Assembly: GCA_944548615.1 (NCBI GenBank)
Contig: OX155965.1
Location: forward strand, 19,565,101 to 19,629,100
Source of the DNA: Micropterix aruncella
Taxonomy: Eukaryota; Arthropoda; Insecta; Lepidoptera; Micropterigidae
DNA length: 64,000 nucleotides
Direction of reading: 5' to 3'
A program made the position numbers and the translations under genes. Of the stretch, positions 45,138 through 57,620 are shown in pieces. The notes beneath the pieces are model-generated. The model made no database searches. It was not told the origin of the DNA and worked only from the letters and a program-made list of their open reading frames with translations. Every line of letters starts with the position of its first letter. The stretch's first letter is position 1.

Positions 45138-45809
45138 ACTTAAACAAGGAATACAATTTAACTTAAAATTAATAAACCCACAGCAAATTATGTCACGTTT
45201 ATATGTAATAGTCTAATGCCGCCCAACTAAGTAAGTACTTGTTCCAGGGCAATCATTTTTAAAATAAGCGAAATAAGTAAATTTTTGTTTAAAAGCAGAA
45301 AAGTAATATACAAAAAGGTTAAAAAAAAGAATATAATCAGAATATCGCATATAAATAAAGGTTTAAAAAATAGTATTAATTTAAAATAGTCACAGAGAAA
45401 AAAAAATATAACAACATAAATAATTTAAAAAAAATAATAATTAATATCATGAAAATAGTCATGAAATTATCATGAAATGAATATCATGAAATTAATATCA
45501 TAAAAAAGAAATAGTTAAATAGAGCTAAATAGTGGATTGTCTTTTGTGGATAGTATATTCTAGACGTAGGCCCATGCATCCACGAAACCAGTTATTTCTT
45601 AAATATTGATTTACTCGGGCTGATTGTTATGCTTGCATATTATTATGTTTATTAAGATTAATAAATAAAACTTGTGATTATACCTTTTATTTTTATTACG
45701 CGATGTGATGGTTTTAGGGTATTACCCCTCCTTAAATTCAAAGTGAAATACTTAGTGTCTTTACATAGTTTTTATATAGGTTCATACACATATTTATAGC
45801 AACTGAAAT
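45138..45809. other. AT-rich gap
   Basis: Short ATCATGAAATTAATATCATG-type repeats near 45446-45500. No gene. Confidence 0.4.
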
Positions 45810-45995
45810 GTCCGCCTTAGAACAGTCTGCTATAGCCTAGTTAGATGACATTAAAATAGGATAACTGGCAACAGTTTTTGGCATCATGTTGTCTGATTTT
45901 TGCTACTAGTTTTTTGACTGTGACATTTTAATGATACATGTTGTCCATTTTACTGTAGATTATTGTGAAATACAAATTAAATAAAAAATTAATAA
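45810..45995 (+). mobile_element. LINE-like 3' end with A-rich tail
   Basis: CCGCCTTAGAACAGTCTGCT corresponds to the block at 32471 (GCCTTAGAACAGGCC); ends in AAATTAAATAAAAAATTAAT. Confidence 0.5.
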
Positions 45996-47182
45996 CACCG
46001 ACATTCGAAGTCGCCCAAGTTTGCTGAAAGATGACCTACTTATTAATTACTTATTATTAATTAGACATGATTGAAAAAAAAGGTTTATATTATGATCACG
46101 TGTGCCCGATCGTAAAATTTTATTTCTAAATTAACTCGTCTCTGCGCTTATTTCCTGTGATCTTTTTTTCGTTTTACATTGCAGCGCCGAAACGAGGAAG
46201 ATTCCTCTGTATTCTTTCATTTAATTGTCTCCAAATGTTTTCTCCCCATAATAATATGCAAAAGGGGAGCACGCTAGCGAGATAAAATTGCTATTGCGAG
46301 CATAATCCACCCTCTGTGATGTCGTAAAGGGGAGGATGTAGCGTGAGATTGCGAAAATATTTTATTTTATACTTTTGAAAGCAAAAAAGTAGAGGCGGTG
46401 GCTACTGAAGAATCACGAAAGTATATAGTAAATATTACTCAAAAGTAAAAAAAGTCGGCTACTTCAAATGTAGACACAATTTCTTGTGAAATGTTCAGAT
46501 ATAAAGTCATAATTTATTAACAACCATGAAATTCGTTTAAATCAAACGCATAGGAAAAGTAACAAAATTCTACGTTTGGATTATCTGCTTAATAAACCTA
46601 TACTAATAATAATGCTGAAGAGTTTGTTTTTTTTTTGTTTAAACGCGCTAATATTAGGAATTACCAGTCGGATTTCAAAATTTCTTCTTGCATTTGATAG
46701 CTCAATTCTCGTAGAAGGTTATAGGCTATTTAACATGTGCGACGCAGTGGGTCGGGGAATGAGGGCGGCTGCCCGACGAGAATCGAATATTACCGAGAAG
46801 AGCCGAACTGCGCATGCCTAATCTAGATCAGATTGCGTTGAAAACCAGTATATACTAATATAATACCAAAAGAAAATATTATTTAAAAAATTGTTTTTGC
46901 CGAAGTACTCTAAATTATTTATAAATTATCCTATTTCACTTAAATTAAACGGCGGGTTAAACCGCGGCTCACAGCTAGTAATATAATCATAATAAAGCTG
47001 AAGTTTTCATAAAAAGAAGAAGTTAGCTCGAACAACTTTATTTACTTCCTGACTCTCCTGATCAATCTCTCATTGGTCACTTGGTAGCATCCCAGGTGTT
47101 TATGATGTTTAACGTCTTCCAGGGGCATATTTTTGAAAATTAAAAGTTAAATGCTTTGCCCTAGGCTATTTATAATCATCCT
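45996..47182. other. AT-rich gap
   Basis: A plus-strand 81-codon frame (46576-46821) is not recognised. No convincing gene. Confidence 0.4.
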
Positions 47183-47690
47183 CATAAATAGGATAGAAAC
47201 GAAATTACCGCGTGAAATTTGTAGCACCCGACGTTTCGGTGACGTTGCAGCCGCCGTTGTCCAGGGTAGACTGAAAGAGCTGTCAATCCGTTGTATTGCG
47301 GGTAGGCCGAATACCGCTGCCGCTACTGCGTAGGTTATAACGGTGGTAGGGGACCGGGCTCGGAGTGCGCGAATTTCGAAAATCCGTATTGCACACAACA
47401 CTCACTGTATCCTGTCTTAAGTCCTTGCTTTCGGCGTTCGGCGGCGGGAACATTTTAAGAAGAGGGTTCCACGTAGAAGAGAGTTTGTAACCGTCGCCTC
47501 ATTTGAAGTTCGGGGTTCTTCTTATTTCAATGGCTTCCCGGATCGTGCGAGGAAAGTAGACGGCGTAGACAACGGCGGCTGCAACGTCACCGAAACGTCG
47601 GATGCTACAAATTTCACGCGGTAAATTCGTTTCTTTCGTATTTATAATGTCAAACAACCGCGATAGTCTTCGATTTTATATAATCATCCT
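47183..47690 (-). pseudogene. Penelope-like element, best-preserved C-terminal fragment
   Basis: The minus strand from about 47555 reads YFPRTIREAIEIRRTPNFK, one stop, GDGYKLSSTWNPLLKMF, then after a frame change DTVSVVCNTDFRNSRTPS, PYHRYNLRSSGSGIRP and a stop. The 3' block GTTGCAGCCGCCGTTGTCCA with CGACGTTTCGGTGACG appears at the left (minus) and again, in plus orientation, at 47570-47690. The copy is therefore closed by inverted terminal repeats of about 55 bp ending GGATAGAAACGAA and TTCGTTTCTTTCG. RT and GIY-YIG are absent. Confidence 0.8.
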
Positions 47691-48433
47691 ATTGTGAATA
47701 TCCGGGAAAAACAAAAAAAAGATCATATTCGTACAAGCTAGTGACAACATTTATTTTTTTCTGTTGGTGTAGTCAGTAAAACAACACTGCAATTGTAACC
47801 CGTATCCAAACAATGACTACCTTATAGCTATTCAGTTTTATTTAACAAAAAGACTAAGTATTTCTATTTTATTCATTCCTTCTCTTATTATCCAAACAAA
47901 ATACTATCTTAAAGCGTATACAAATTCACGGCGTCCAAATAAAATTTTTTGAAAAAAATCTGGTCACTTTAGGCACTTTTAAATTATAATGCACAACCAC
48001 ACACCCGTTTAGACCACACTACACACTTGCTCTCATGCGCCCTCTACTGGACAATGCTTGGGCCGCATCGCCTACGCCTCCGTCTCTCTCTCTCTTTCTC
48101 ATCCATTTTCACACGTAACGAGTGGTGCCGACTCGCTTTCGCCTTAGCTTATGTATAGGGTGCAACACACTATACATCATCTTACATTATCAACCACTCT
48201 CTCTCCCGTATATTTGTTCACACACACACACTTACTTAGCTACACAGTTTCTATGCACAAACTACACATTTATTTTATCATAATTATGTAATAAATTAGT
48301 TGTACTATTTAAATATCCTATGTTTTTTTATTTACCATGTATACATATAGTATTAGGTAACTGCCAGTATACTTCACTAGCTTTTGATTTTTATAGTAGC
48401 CTAATGACCTATCGATACTGATGGCTGTAGATT
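47691..48433. other. gap with CT-rich run
   Basis: CTCTCTCTCT near 48083. No gene seen. Confidence 0.4.
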
Positions 48434-48503
48434 TGTTTGTTTGTATATACTCTTTATTATAAAATTTAACTATGGGCGGGTTTATTGTGTTGTCCTCAGA
48501 AAG
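48434..48503 (-). mobile_element. SINE-1 3' fragment
   Basis: TTTGTTTGTATATACTCTTT and CTATGGGCGGGTTTATTG are the reverse complement of the SINE-1 3' end and tail. Confidence 0.75.
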
Positions 48504-48974
48504 AAAATAATGCCATTACCGTCTTTTAAGTATCAATCTATCATTTTTATGTGACCTTTCCTTGGCTTACAAGCGATCAATCAAAAGACAAAGAGCCCAC
48601 CTAGCCATTTATAATGACGCTCGAGTACAAAACAGCGAGACTGAAAAGTTTTTTTCGCCTAAAAATCCTATTTGGCGCACTTTATTAAGTTGCTCGATTA
48701 AAGAATATGGTAGATATTCTCTAGTAGGTACAACATTTTATATTCGCCACACCTGCTACATGCTCAGCATCTCGCGTCAACTACCTTATAATTCGTTAGA
48801 AAACTGTAAAATACATTTAAAACAGGAGTGGCTAATTAACTTAAATCATATTTTCACGGATTTTTCTTCGGCGATTTGAAATGAAATCCGCCATAAATTA
48901 CAAATGAACGAACTTGTTCTTTGTTATAAAAAAATTTACTAAATAGTGTACAAAGTGTAAATGACAGCAGGGCG
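48504..48974. other. gap with an unrecognised 105-codon plus frame
   Basis: 48562-48879 is open from a TTG codon (first ATG much later) and has moderate coding character, but no recognised motif. Confidence 0.3.
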
Positions 48975-49395
48975 GTGTCGACTACAGTGGCGAACCCGGC
49001 ACCCTAGGCTGGTATAACAATCAGCCGTGGTATGAGCATAAAAGACTTAGAGACAATAAAAATCTATTGTCTAGCTATGCCAACATGCCCGTCAGAAGCC
49101 AATCCGAACTGCGAAAGCCTCGCCCCCGACCACCAGTTTGGAAGGATATCTCTGTCTGGAATTAACCATCAGGAAATCTCCTTCCTCCCGACTGGTTACA
49201 GGTTCAAGGTCGCTTGCGCGGCCCTCTCCCTTAAGCATCGGTGATGCGGTGTCTACCGAATCTATCGCGGACCACGGCATCCTTTGCCCGGCTCTTCACC
49301 AGGAATCGGATAGCCGAATGCTCGTTTTAAGAGCATTTGCCTTATCCGCATTATCCGCGAGATAACCAGGTATGTTACCCAGCGGGCTTCAATTA
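48975..49395 (-). repeat. Rep-A copy, unit 1 of a broken pair
   Basis: Starts at the family 3' end (GTCGACTACAGTGGCGAACC on plus). It has a short internal deletion and re-enters the ATAACCAGGTATGTTACCCA block near 49365. Confidence 0.8.
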
Positions 49396-49400
49396 ATTTG

Positions 49401-49465
49401 TTGTGTGGGGCTTTTCTAAGGTCTTTATGAGCCTTGTAAAACTGCGACCATTGCTTATCTATAGC
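49401..49465 (-). mobile_element. LINE 3'-end fragment
   Basis: GGGGCTTTTCTAAGGTCTTT and ATGAGCCTTGTAAAACTGCG match the 3' end of the LINE at 60765-61342 nearly exactly; it interrupts the Rep-A pair. Confidence 0.8.
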
Positions 49466-49945
49466 GGGCTTAAGCCCTTACTTCCAGTTGCGACCAGATT
49501 ACTCCGGTCTCTCGACTGGTTACGAGTTCGAGGTCGCTTGCGCGGTCCTCCCCATTACGGAGCGGTAAAACGGTGGAAACCGAATCTATGGCGGACCACG
49601 GCATCCTTTGCACGGCTGTTCACCCGGAATAGGGTAGCCGATGGTCGTTTCAAGAGCAGTCGCCGTAAGGTCAGCAACCACCCCCGCTCCATAGGAAAGA
49701 GTACTGCTTCCAGACTCCCCCGACTGTTTGTCAGAATGCATAATCGATTGGCTTACGCCGCACGTTTCGCAGACCGTCCAGGAGCGCCAGAAGATTGACT
49801 CCTAGGGGAAACTAACCCTAAGGCCAGAGAGAACCCGGGCTTGCGCTTCATGTGTGGAGGCCGCCGGATGGCTGTTGACCCGTGAGTGTAACCCTGAACA
49901 AATGGGTCTTCGTGGCTAACTCAGCAAGGGCCGATTAGCTCTCGA
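49466..49945 (-). repeat. Rep-A copy, unit 2
   Basis: Runs from the CCCTTACTTCCAGTTGCGAC region to GGGCCGATTAGCTCTCG, the family 5' end. Confidence 0.85.
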
Positions 49946-50488
49946 ATAACCAGGGGGGTCTGGAAATAGAAATTTAGAAATACGATAAACAGCCTTCGGG
50001 TTTGATTGGTATTTCTTCGTCCGTTAATTACGTAGGCTGTGGTAATCGTTACTACACTATAACAATGCTTTCTAGCCAGTATAATATTGTATATAAAAGT
50101 TTATATGTATATTAATATTATAAATACATTGTGATGTATATTATATATATTTATATTAACTATTCTTTTACATTTTATTATTACCTTATCGTATTATTTA
50201 TATTAAATTATTATTTGTGCACGTGTATGTATGTATATAAGTATGTATGTTATATATCATCATATATATTAAACACATCTACATAACTCATAATGTGGCT
50301 TCCCTATTCCTTCCCCTTACTTAAACCTGCATTTTTTTAATAGCTCATTGCGCTGTAACAAAAGATTTAGTTTAATTGTGAAAACTTTTAATTGGTCTTA
50401 GATTTGTATAATATGTGTTAGTATTAAGTATAAAACGCTGTAAGTTTTCCGAAAAATTAAAATAAAATCAAATAAAATATATAAATAT
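49946..50488. other. AT-rich gap
   Basis: TATGTA-type repeats near 50220-50260. No gene. Confidence 0.4.
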
Positions 50489-50530
50489 AACAGCCTGAGG
50501 TGTCGGGTTCGCCCGTTGCAGACGACAGCT
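50489..50530 (+). repeat. Rep-A 3' end fragment
   Basis: GAGGTGTCGGGTTCGCCCGT matches the extreme 3' part of the family. Confidence 0.65.
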
Positions 50531-51074
50531 CCAGCGTCGCGGCCGCTCATATAGTAGCACGTGTACAAAAAGTCACTAATAGGTACCATATGGTAACAGT
50601 GTCTAGAAGACGTATCTATGCATTTTCTTTATTTGCTCTGGTAAGCAACTTTTTCTTAAGGCGAAGCGTGCGCAAAGAGCGGGTATGTTGGTATATGCGA
50701 CGTCGTAAGTTAATGGCTCCGGCATCACTGCCGTTACATATTCTACCCTAGGGAAGGCAGAGAGAGTGGGGGGGGGGGGTAGCGGTTAACATATGGAACG
50801 TTTCCAAGTTTAACGGCTTCGGCCGCCCGCAGGCAAGCTCAACCATTTCGCCAGAAACGCGTAATAATGGCGTCAATGGCGAATTGTTTGCAAACGTATT
50901 TTTACCTGTTCGCGCACCGTTCCCCTCGATTCCAGATTGCAGAGCGTGAAGGAATTTAAACAATCCCAGCCCGACGCGGCCTCGTCAAATCAAGGAGATG
51001 CGCGATTTACCGCGAACAAAGGACCAGGAGACGATTTCAATGGGTTTGTGACCTAGCCTCGTATAACGATTTTA
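50531..51074. other. low-copy GC-richer patch
   Basis: Contains a G run (about 50768-50778) and non-repetitive sequence at 50790-51050 with no recognised frame. Possible regulatory or exon sequence; unproven. Confidence 0.3.
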
Positions 51075-51533
51075 CTCTGAGAAAAATATTGGATTTTCTT
51101 ATTATGGTTCATTTTGTTATTACGGTTTTATACATAATAATAATTCTCCAATCGTAATTTTGTTAACTCACAAAGAATTTTGTTGAAACTCCATTACTCA
51201 TGTATATGCATTTTTTTTCTTATTATTACTGGTAGAGAGTTAACAACTTGGGTTGTCGACTACAGCGGGCGAGCCCGTCACCACAGGAAGTTTTAACGAT
51301 TAGTCGTTCTATCTCCCTGCAGTGAGCGTAGAAGACTTGGGACAAAACAGTCCACCATCTAGCTACGCCACAACCCGTAAGAGACCAACGCCTTAACCGC
51401 GGGATAGCCAGTAATGTTACCTGGCGGGCCGACACTCGCGCCCTTACTTCCAACTGTGACCAGATTTCTCCGGTCTCTCGATTGGTTCCGAGTTCGAGGT
51501 CGTTACCATTACAGCGTTATATTATTCTCAGTG
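51075..51533. mobile_element. MITE-1, copy 3, split by Rep-A
   Basis: The left end CTCTGAGAAAAATATTGG and the right end ATTATTCTCAGTG with TA outside. The interior follows copy 1 to about 51235 and resumes near 51506. Confidence 0.8.
51241..51505 (-). repeat. Rep-A 3' portion inside MITE-1
   Basis: Begins at the family 3' end (TTGGGTTGTCGACTACAGCG on plus) and stops abruptly at GAGTTCGAGGTCG, a 5' truncation in sense orientation. Confidence 0.85.
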
Positions 51534-51535
51534 TA

Positions 51536-51900
51536 AGTAAATCATTTTTACGTCAAAATGTAATTTATACGCAATGACAGGCAAAACATACTCCCTGTCA
51601 GGGTATTATTAGCATTCCTACAATTGTAATTCATACAATTATATCCAAAGGTGCGATGTAAATAAATATTTATACCACAATATATGTAGCCAGATATACA
51701 TGGACAAAAATCGGTATAAATACTTTTCGGGTGAGGATCATAATAATTGCTATAGAGAATAAAATAAATCTTGACAATTAAATCTTTATTAATCTTAGAG
51801 TTAAAAAGTTTAACGACACTCGAAAGGAATTGAAACATTTGAAGTTTTTAGAAATTGAATTCCGGCATAGGTTCGTAGATTTTTTGCTGACGTCCTATTT
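51536..51900. other. AT-rich gap
   Basis: No gene seen. Confidence 0.4.
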
Positions 51901-51904
51901 TTTT

Positions 51905-52250
51905 ATAAATATGATAAAAGGAATTTACCGACGCGACGATGACAATCTATCTACTACGTGGAACCGTCATCTTAAAATGTTTTCCATATCCATTGGCGAG
52001 CGCAAGGAGGTGACACAGGATACAGTGAGTGTAGTGTGCACAGCGGCTTCACAAAATTCGCGCGTCCCGACCGCGCCGCCCCACCACCATTATAATTTGC
52101 GGAATAACAGAAGCAGTTTGCTGCCTACCCGCAGAACAACGGGCGACGATTGACAGTACTTTAGTCTACCCTGGACAACGGCGGCTGCAACGCGGTAAAT
52201 TCGTTTTATCCTATTTATAAAGTCAAACAACCGCGATAGTCTTCAGTCTT
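51905..52250 (+). pseudogene. Penelope-like element, C-terminal fragment
   Basis: The plus frame reads YRRDDDNLSTTWNRHLKMF, then GERKEVTQDTVSVVCTAASQ, NSRVPTAPPHHHYNLRNNR and a stop at 52151-52153. The 3' block CTACCCTGGACAACGGCGGC and the terminal GCGGTAAATTCGTTTTATCC follow, then the motif GTCAAACAACCGCGATAGTC. The left end is an inverted copy of the same terminus. Confidence 0.8.
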
Positions 52251-53154
52251 ATTTTTGCTGAGTTTTACCATACAACTGATGAATTTTAAATGATGTCCTA
52301 CTCCTTTAGAGGATTTCCTAACTTATTAATTTCTAAATTAAGACTGAGATACATCATTTAAATATCGGAATCAGAAAATCCTTATTTAATTATATTGACA
52401 CATTTTTATCGGTATTTCTCATAAGATTTAAAAGATAATTAACCCTGTCATAGCGAGCGACCGGGATATCGCGCGGGGATGAATTTATCTTGTAAGCGAT
52501 CGTCTGATATACCGGAAATTAACTTGACTATGAATACATTAATTCAAAAATCATAAATCCTTTAAAATTTATGGAAACTGCGATGCACAAACTGCAGCTA
52601 CACTTCGCGGATGTATTGCGTGAAAACTATATAAAAATTAATATACTTGAAGAATTACTGAAAACCTAACGCGCATTCATTACATCACAGCCTGAGACAG
52701 ACCTTCTAGGTCTACTTGGTTGTGCGATTTCGCCTCATTCGGATATGCTAGCATATTTATATGCATAGAGCTATGTTTTTCGCTATAATAATGTTTGTTT
52801 TTAATTATTCCTCATGTACAACAGTATGCATGTCCTTGTATTTTTTTTCTTGTACGTTATAAATAAATAAAATATTTCACGGCACTTAGAAGCCCTTGCC
52901 CGTCCGCTAAAAAAGTTACTAGTAGGAATGGAAGAATCGGTTTCAATAAACGTATTTTTTAATAATTACAAGTCTGTTGTTCAATGGGTTAGTTGAATGA
53001 AAATGAGTAAATCGGTAAATGAGTATTTCGGAAAATGAGCTTAATAATTGCAGCTTAAAAAAGGAAATACTTGGAACGTTGATGGTGTTTGGCATTTTAC
53101 TGCAGTGAAAACTTGAAAGAAACAAACAGGATCGTGTCAAGATACTCTTAACCC
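52251..53154. other. AT-rich gap
   Basis: No gene seen. Confidence 0.4.
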
Positions 53155-53345
53155 AATGTACAAAGTGGCGCAAAATTAATCAAATGACGCAAAATTAATC
53201 AATTTTGCAAATCGCATCGTACGTCATTCATATTTGACATTTGTGAACTAGACAGCTGCAGTATACAAACAGACAAGCAATGGAGCGCTATACTCCGCAA
53301 TAGCGTGGAATATCAATCCAAATCATTTATTTTATTTAGTGAAAA
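53155..53345 (+). mobile_element. mariner-like 5' end and start of transposase
   Basis: Two direct copies of CGCAAAATTAATCA lie at the left end. About 100 bp later ATGGAGCGCTATACTCCGCA reads MERYTPQ, the N-terminus I associate with a mariner-type group; the frame then breaks. No right end found. Confidence 0.45.
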
Positions 53346-53669
53346 AGTTATTCAAAAACAACATTGGATGATTAATTATGCCCCACTTCGTGCTTTTCCA
53401 ATATTTTAACCAAGAGATCAATATTAGTCAGAAAACACATGTTCCAAAAAGTAGAATTTCTGCACAATTTTGCGCAGTTATAGCCACATCATTCATAAAT
53501 ACCACTGCATATTATTTCTTACTATAGCGAGAGTATAACACTAATATTTATAATAAAGATTTGCAGTAGGTATACAGTTTTAAACAACATGAAATTTAAC
53601 TTTTTATAGACCCCCACACAAAATTGTCATCTGATCTGTAGTGCATGCGCTCTTCTTATGGGAGCAATG
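53346..53669. other. gap, possibly decayed mariner body
   Basis: No clear motif seen. Confidence 0.35.
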
Positions 53670-53974
53670 CATATAGCACAGTATACCAGACAGTAGCGTC
53701 TCTTAGAACAAAATTGTAATCGAAGTGAGCTTCGTCACGGATCCAAAGGCTCGCATGTGGCCGCCACATATCTACTACTTAGCCGACGCAGATATTCAAA
53801 CGTTTCAGAACGCCAGAACGCCAGAAAGCCAACCGCAAATTTGCACGCGCGTAACGCTAACCAAAGGCGTTTGTCGAGACGCACCCCTCTGCTCATTTCC
53901 CTCGGACTCTATCCCTGCAATGCTCTGTCGCTCGAGAGTGCGTCTATTGTTCTCTCGGTATACTGTGCATATAG
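53670..53974. mobile_element. MITE-3, complete copy (291 bp, 7-bp duplication)
   Basis: The element is 53677-53967 with exact 11-bp inverted ends CACAGTATACC / GGTATACTGTG. CATATAG flanks both sides (53670-53676 and 53968-53974). Also contains GTCGAGACGCACCCCTCTGC, shared with the copy at 25889. The superfamily is unclear: 7 bp is not a standard duplication size for the common groups. Confidence 0.85.
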
Positions 53975-55904
53975 TGTTGTATCGAGTTTTACACATTGTA
54001 GATGTCATTGTGGATTTTATTTTATTAGTTTTATTTTATTTTACAATTATACAAAATGACGAAACTTCGCAATGATTTTCGGGCATTTCTTGGTTGCCCG
54101 GTAATGACATCGGAAAAAGATATCGTTTTTGCAGTATCTTGGTAACCTTATTTTTTTTTTCAATAATTTTAGCTGATGTGGAATTCCAACCCCCCTTCCT
54201 CCCTTCTATAGCTCTGTTGTATCAATACAGTTTACGATTTTCGGGTACGAACTGAAATTGCTCGGCAAATACATAATTCGCCAAGAAATTTTTGAAACAT
54301 GGCACCACTAGCCCAGTCAATGTATATATCCGACGACGTCTTTTTCGTTATCCAAATTGACGGATCTACCCAAGGGTCGAGTTGCAGGAGGTCCTTACCA
54401 ACTAACACGTGAAACATTACCGAGCCACAGACCGTAATTTGTTCCGCAGGCCGCCTTATGTGAAAATCCTTTCAGGCGTTGTCGTGTCTGTTCTCAAACA
54501 ACGGAAGGACGGAGGAGATAAAAAGGTTCAAGTACATGTGCAAGTCTTTTCGTTGTACCTCACAGCAAAATCACAGCAAAATTAAGGTTTTAAAAATTCC
54601 ACTTACGCTTTTATCGCTTTTCTGTGCTTTTATTTGATCAGATATGATTGTAGATTGCATTTCTTCGCCGTTTAGTTAGGCGTTTGTTGTCAATTCATAC
54701 ATTTGTTGTTTGGTTAATTATGTTTTCTCCGCTTTCGTATACTGTGTATTTAAAATATATATTTCTTGTTTTTCTAACTTTTTAACATAACTTACCTATA
54801 AGGGATTTTTATAATTGAGGTAATTTCAATCGATCTAATCCCTATTTTATAGTAGAGATAAACATATATCTAGTAATATTAAAACTATATGAAAACAATC
54901 GTAGGTAATTATTTAAAGAAATAAATATAAATAAACAAATAAATTTAAAAATATGTTTTTTAAATCTATATAAATAATTTATTTAAAGTTATAAATATAT
55001 TAATAAAATAACAGAAAAAAAAGAAATTTCTAATTACTCTAAATCTCTAGTAGTAATACTAAATTAATTATAGCCATAATTAAAAAAGAAGCATAATCAA
55101 AGTAACTTAAAAATATTAAATAATCATAAGACAATATAACAATACCCAATTTGCTTCTGGCTTTTTCGAGCCTTTTCAACATTTTTCAATTTCCATTTCA
55201 AATGGTTGAATATTAATGATTGAACATGCTAGAGTTAGGTAACTTTTGAAAATAGTTCTGATATATTGCAATACCGGCGAAATACCTGACCGAGCAGAAT
55301 TAAAATGCATACCAATTGCAAATAGTGGAAGTCCAACACGATATGAAATCGCAAAATACGGCGTTTCATGAACAAAAGATTTTGTTGGCAGAATAGAAAT
55401 GCAAGATGTTTGTTTAAAAATGCGGGGATTTATCTGCCCTACTTATATGAAAGTAGGTACGTGATACGTCCGCTATATTATCGCCCGAACGATAATACGT
55501 TCAAGTACTAAAATAAAGAAACAAAGAAAAACGAAACCCGCAAACGTACGTGATATGTCAAATTGTTCCTACGATTCTATGTAAATACAAAAAAGTGTCT
55601 TAAATGGGTCTATTGTTTGCAAAAGTTTTCTGGTATATTGTAAACAAGTATTTCTATAAAGCCAAAGGTAGGGCGGTTAAATTTTCCAACCTGGCTTTCA
55701 CATATACAAAAAAACAAATCATATAACGAACTTATGCCTTATTTAATTTAAATTTATTGATAGAGGACTTAGTTGTGTATATCTGTTGCAAATGTAATTT
55801 GTTAAACCAAAATTAATATAGAAGGCAGTAGTGATTATTTGAAATAAAATTATATTCTGTCAGAGGATTCTCTAAACTATTGGATACCTCTGTTAACTCA
55901 ATTT
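53975..55904. other. AT-rich gap
   Basis: No gene or repeat copy seen over nearly 2 kb. Confidence 0.45.
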
Positions 55905-56882
55905 GTCCGTCAGATGAACTCAGCACTCAATTCTTTCTACCGAATGCAATAACACTACACACACTTACATTCACACACCTACATATAGTCCGCGCGCGAG
56001 CTCCGAAGAATTGGGGGCTGGGAAAGCGGCCGGATTACGCCGCCCCCGACTATTGCTTCATACCCCGCACTCTCCCATTGTACAGGCCAAAGGAACGTTC
56101 CGGTGACGCAATAAATCATTAGGCCGGCCCCGCCTCTTTTACTACCTGCTTTTAGGGATGCGTATCGCAACCTTCGCAGATTATCCATCAGATTATCATA
56201 TTATTGAGATTTAGCAGCGAAACTTTAGTCGGGTCACTTTTCAGTTCATCAGAAGGCACCGAGTCTGCATGTAAATCCCCTTCAACTTCAATAGCTCCAG
56301 GTTAGAAAATATGGTCTCCATTGCTCAACTGATAGGCAAGTAATGATGTTTTATCCGCGCAGCATTTTATAATATTCATATGTGGGACTCAATATTACAA
56401 AATGCCACAATTACATTTTACTAATGACTGTTTAGAAATTAATAATGACCTATGATATGCCATGCTATGATAATCAGTTATCTATTAAGTATTCATTTAA
56501 TAACATATTTAGGTCATTATTAAATTACGCTAATTCTAAAATAATACTTAAACCGAAAATAATAATAAATATAGCAATTGGTACTATAATAAATGCAGAT
56601 GTATAATACTGTTTCATCGAGTAAGTGTAATTCATCGATAAGCAATATCAACGTTAGCCGCATCCTTGTTGACAGCTCGGTTTATTACCCCATCGGAACG
56701 TTCCTTTGGCCCTAGTACTGGAAGAGTACTAGTCCTCTTCGCCAGCTCCCGATTCTTCGGAGCTCGCGCTCGGACTGTATAAACACTCCATAGTAGGAGT
56801 GATTGTAACAGATCTTCGTATGGTAATAAACTCGCCCATGGTTTAATTTCACGATAAAGAGTAGAAACAAACAAACAAGCAA
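55905..56882 (+). mobile_element. SINE-1 split by a TA-flanked MITE
   Basis: The SINE body (CGAATGCAATAACACTACAC, CACACCTACATATA) stops at 55985 and resumes at 56778 with ATAAACACTCCATAGTAGGA. The 3' part ends in AGAGTAGAAACAAACAAACA. The head is missing. Confidence 0.85.
55986..56777. mobile_element. MITE-4 (792 bp), long inverted repeats, TA duplication
   Basis: The left end TAGTCCGCGCGCGAGCTCCG and the reverse-complemented right end CAGTCCGAGCGCGAGCTCCG begin arms of about 100-140 bp. The arms also share GGCCAAAGGAACGTTCCG. TA lies outside each end (55984-55985 and 56778-56779). Removal restores the SINE. No transposase inside; Tc1/mariner-type mobilisation is likely. Confidence 0.85.
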
Positions 56883-57436
56883 ACAAACTTAGCCATCTTT
56901 ATTTGTAGATGACTCTTAAACTCCAGCCAGCGCAACATGTTGCGACATATAAAACAGAACGATGAAATACCGACCCGTATGAAGCTCTCGCTGGCTTTAA
57001 CTTGGGCTGTTAGCTGTTAGCTTTTCGGTTATACCTTCCCCGTCGCTTCCCGCCACCCAGCCTTCGGGGCTCATAATCTCTTTTATAAGACGCATAAACC
57101 ACGGTCCTGCTGTGCGACTATTTTACGAGTAAGGACGCCGCGACGAGGAACATTTCCTTGTTTCGGCGAGCAGAGTTTCGCCACTTTCTCGGAACTTTTA
57201 CGAAGAATGTCTTAAAAAAAGAAAGCGCCCCATCATAAAAAGAGGCAATATGGAGTGACATAAAAAGAGATGGTGAGTGTTAAGTAAGTGACCATAATGT
57301 AAGGGAGAGGGGGCTGTTTTGAACGGGTGGGACCTTTGAACTTTATTTTTTCGCCCTGGAGTATAAACTCGGTTTTATTTAGATCTATATCTCATTTTTT
57401 TCATGTCAAATCTATATTCATCTTTATTGAGTCATT
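56883..57436. other. low-copy gap
   Basis: 57000-57200 is GC-richer, with CTTTTATAAGACGCATAAAC and ACCACGGTCCTGC blocks. No frame recognised; possible regulatory sequence. Confidence 0.3.
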
Positions 57437-57620
57437 GGGCCCGATTGCGTTTCTTCGTGAACTAAAATAAGAACTTAGTTCAACCGAACGAGACAAAACA
57501 ATAGGTTAGAACGGAATATGAAATGAACTATCGTCAATTTTCCCGCACCAAAATTACTTGTCGAACTTACAGACGCCCGAATAAGTTTGAAGACATTTCG
57601 TGGGGTCTTAGATTTTCTGT
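57437..57620. mobile_element. MITE-2, copy 2 (partial)
   Basis: GGGCCCGATTGCGTTTCTTC and CCGAACGAGACAAAACAATA match the left two thirds of the copy at 8362-8661. The right end is missing. Confidence 0.8.
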
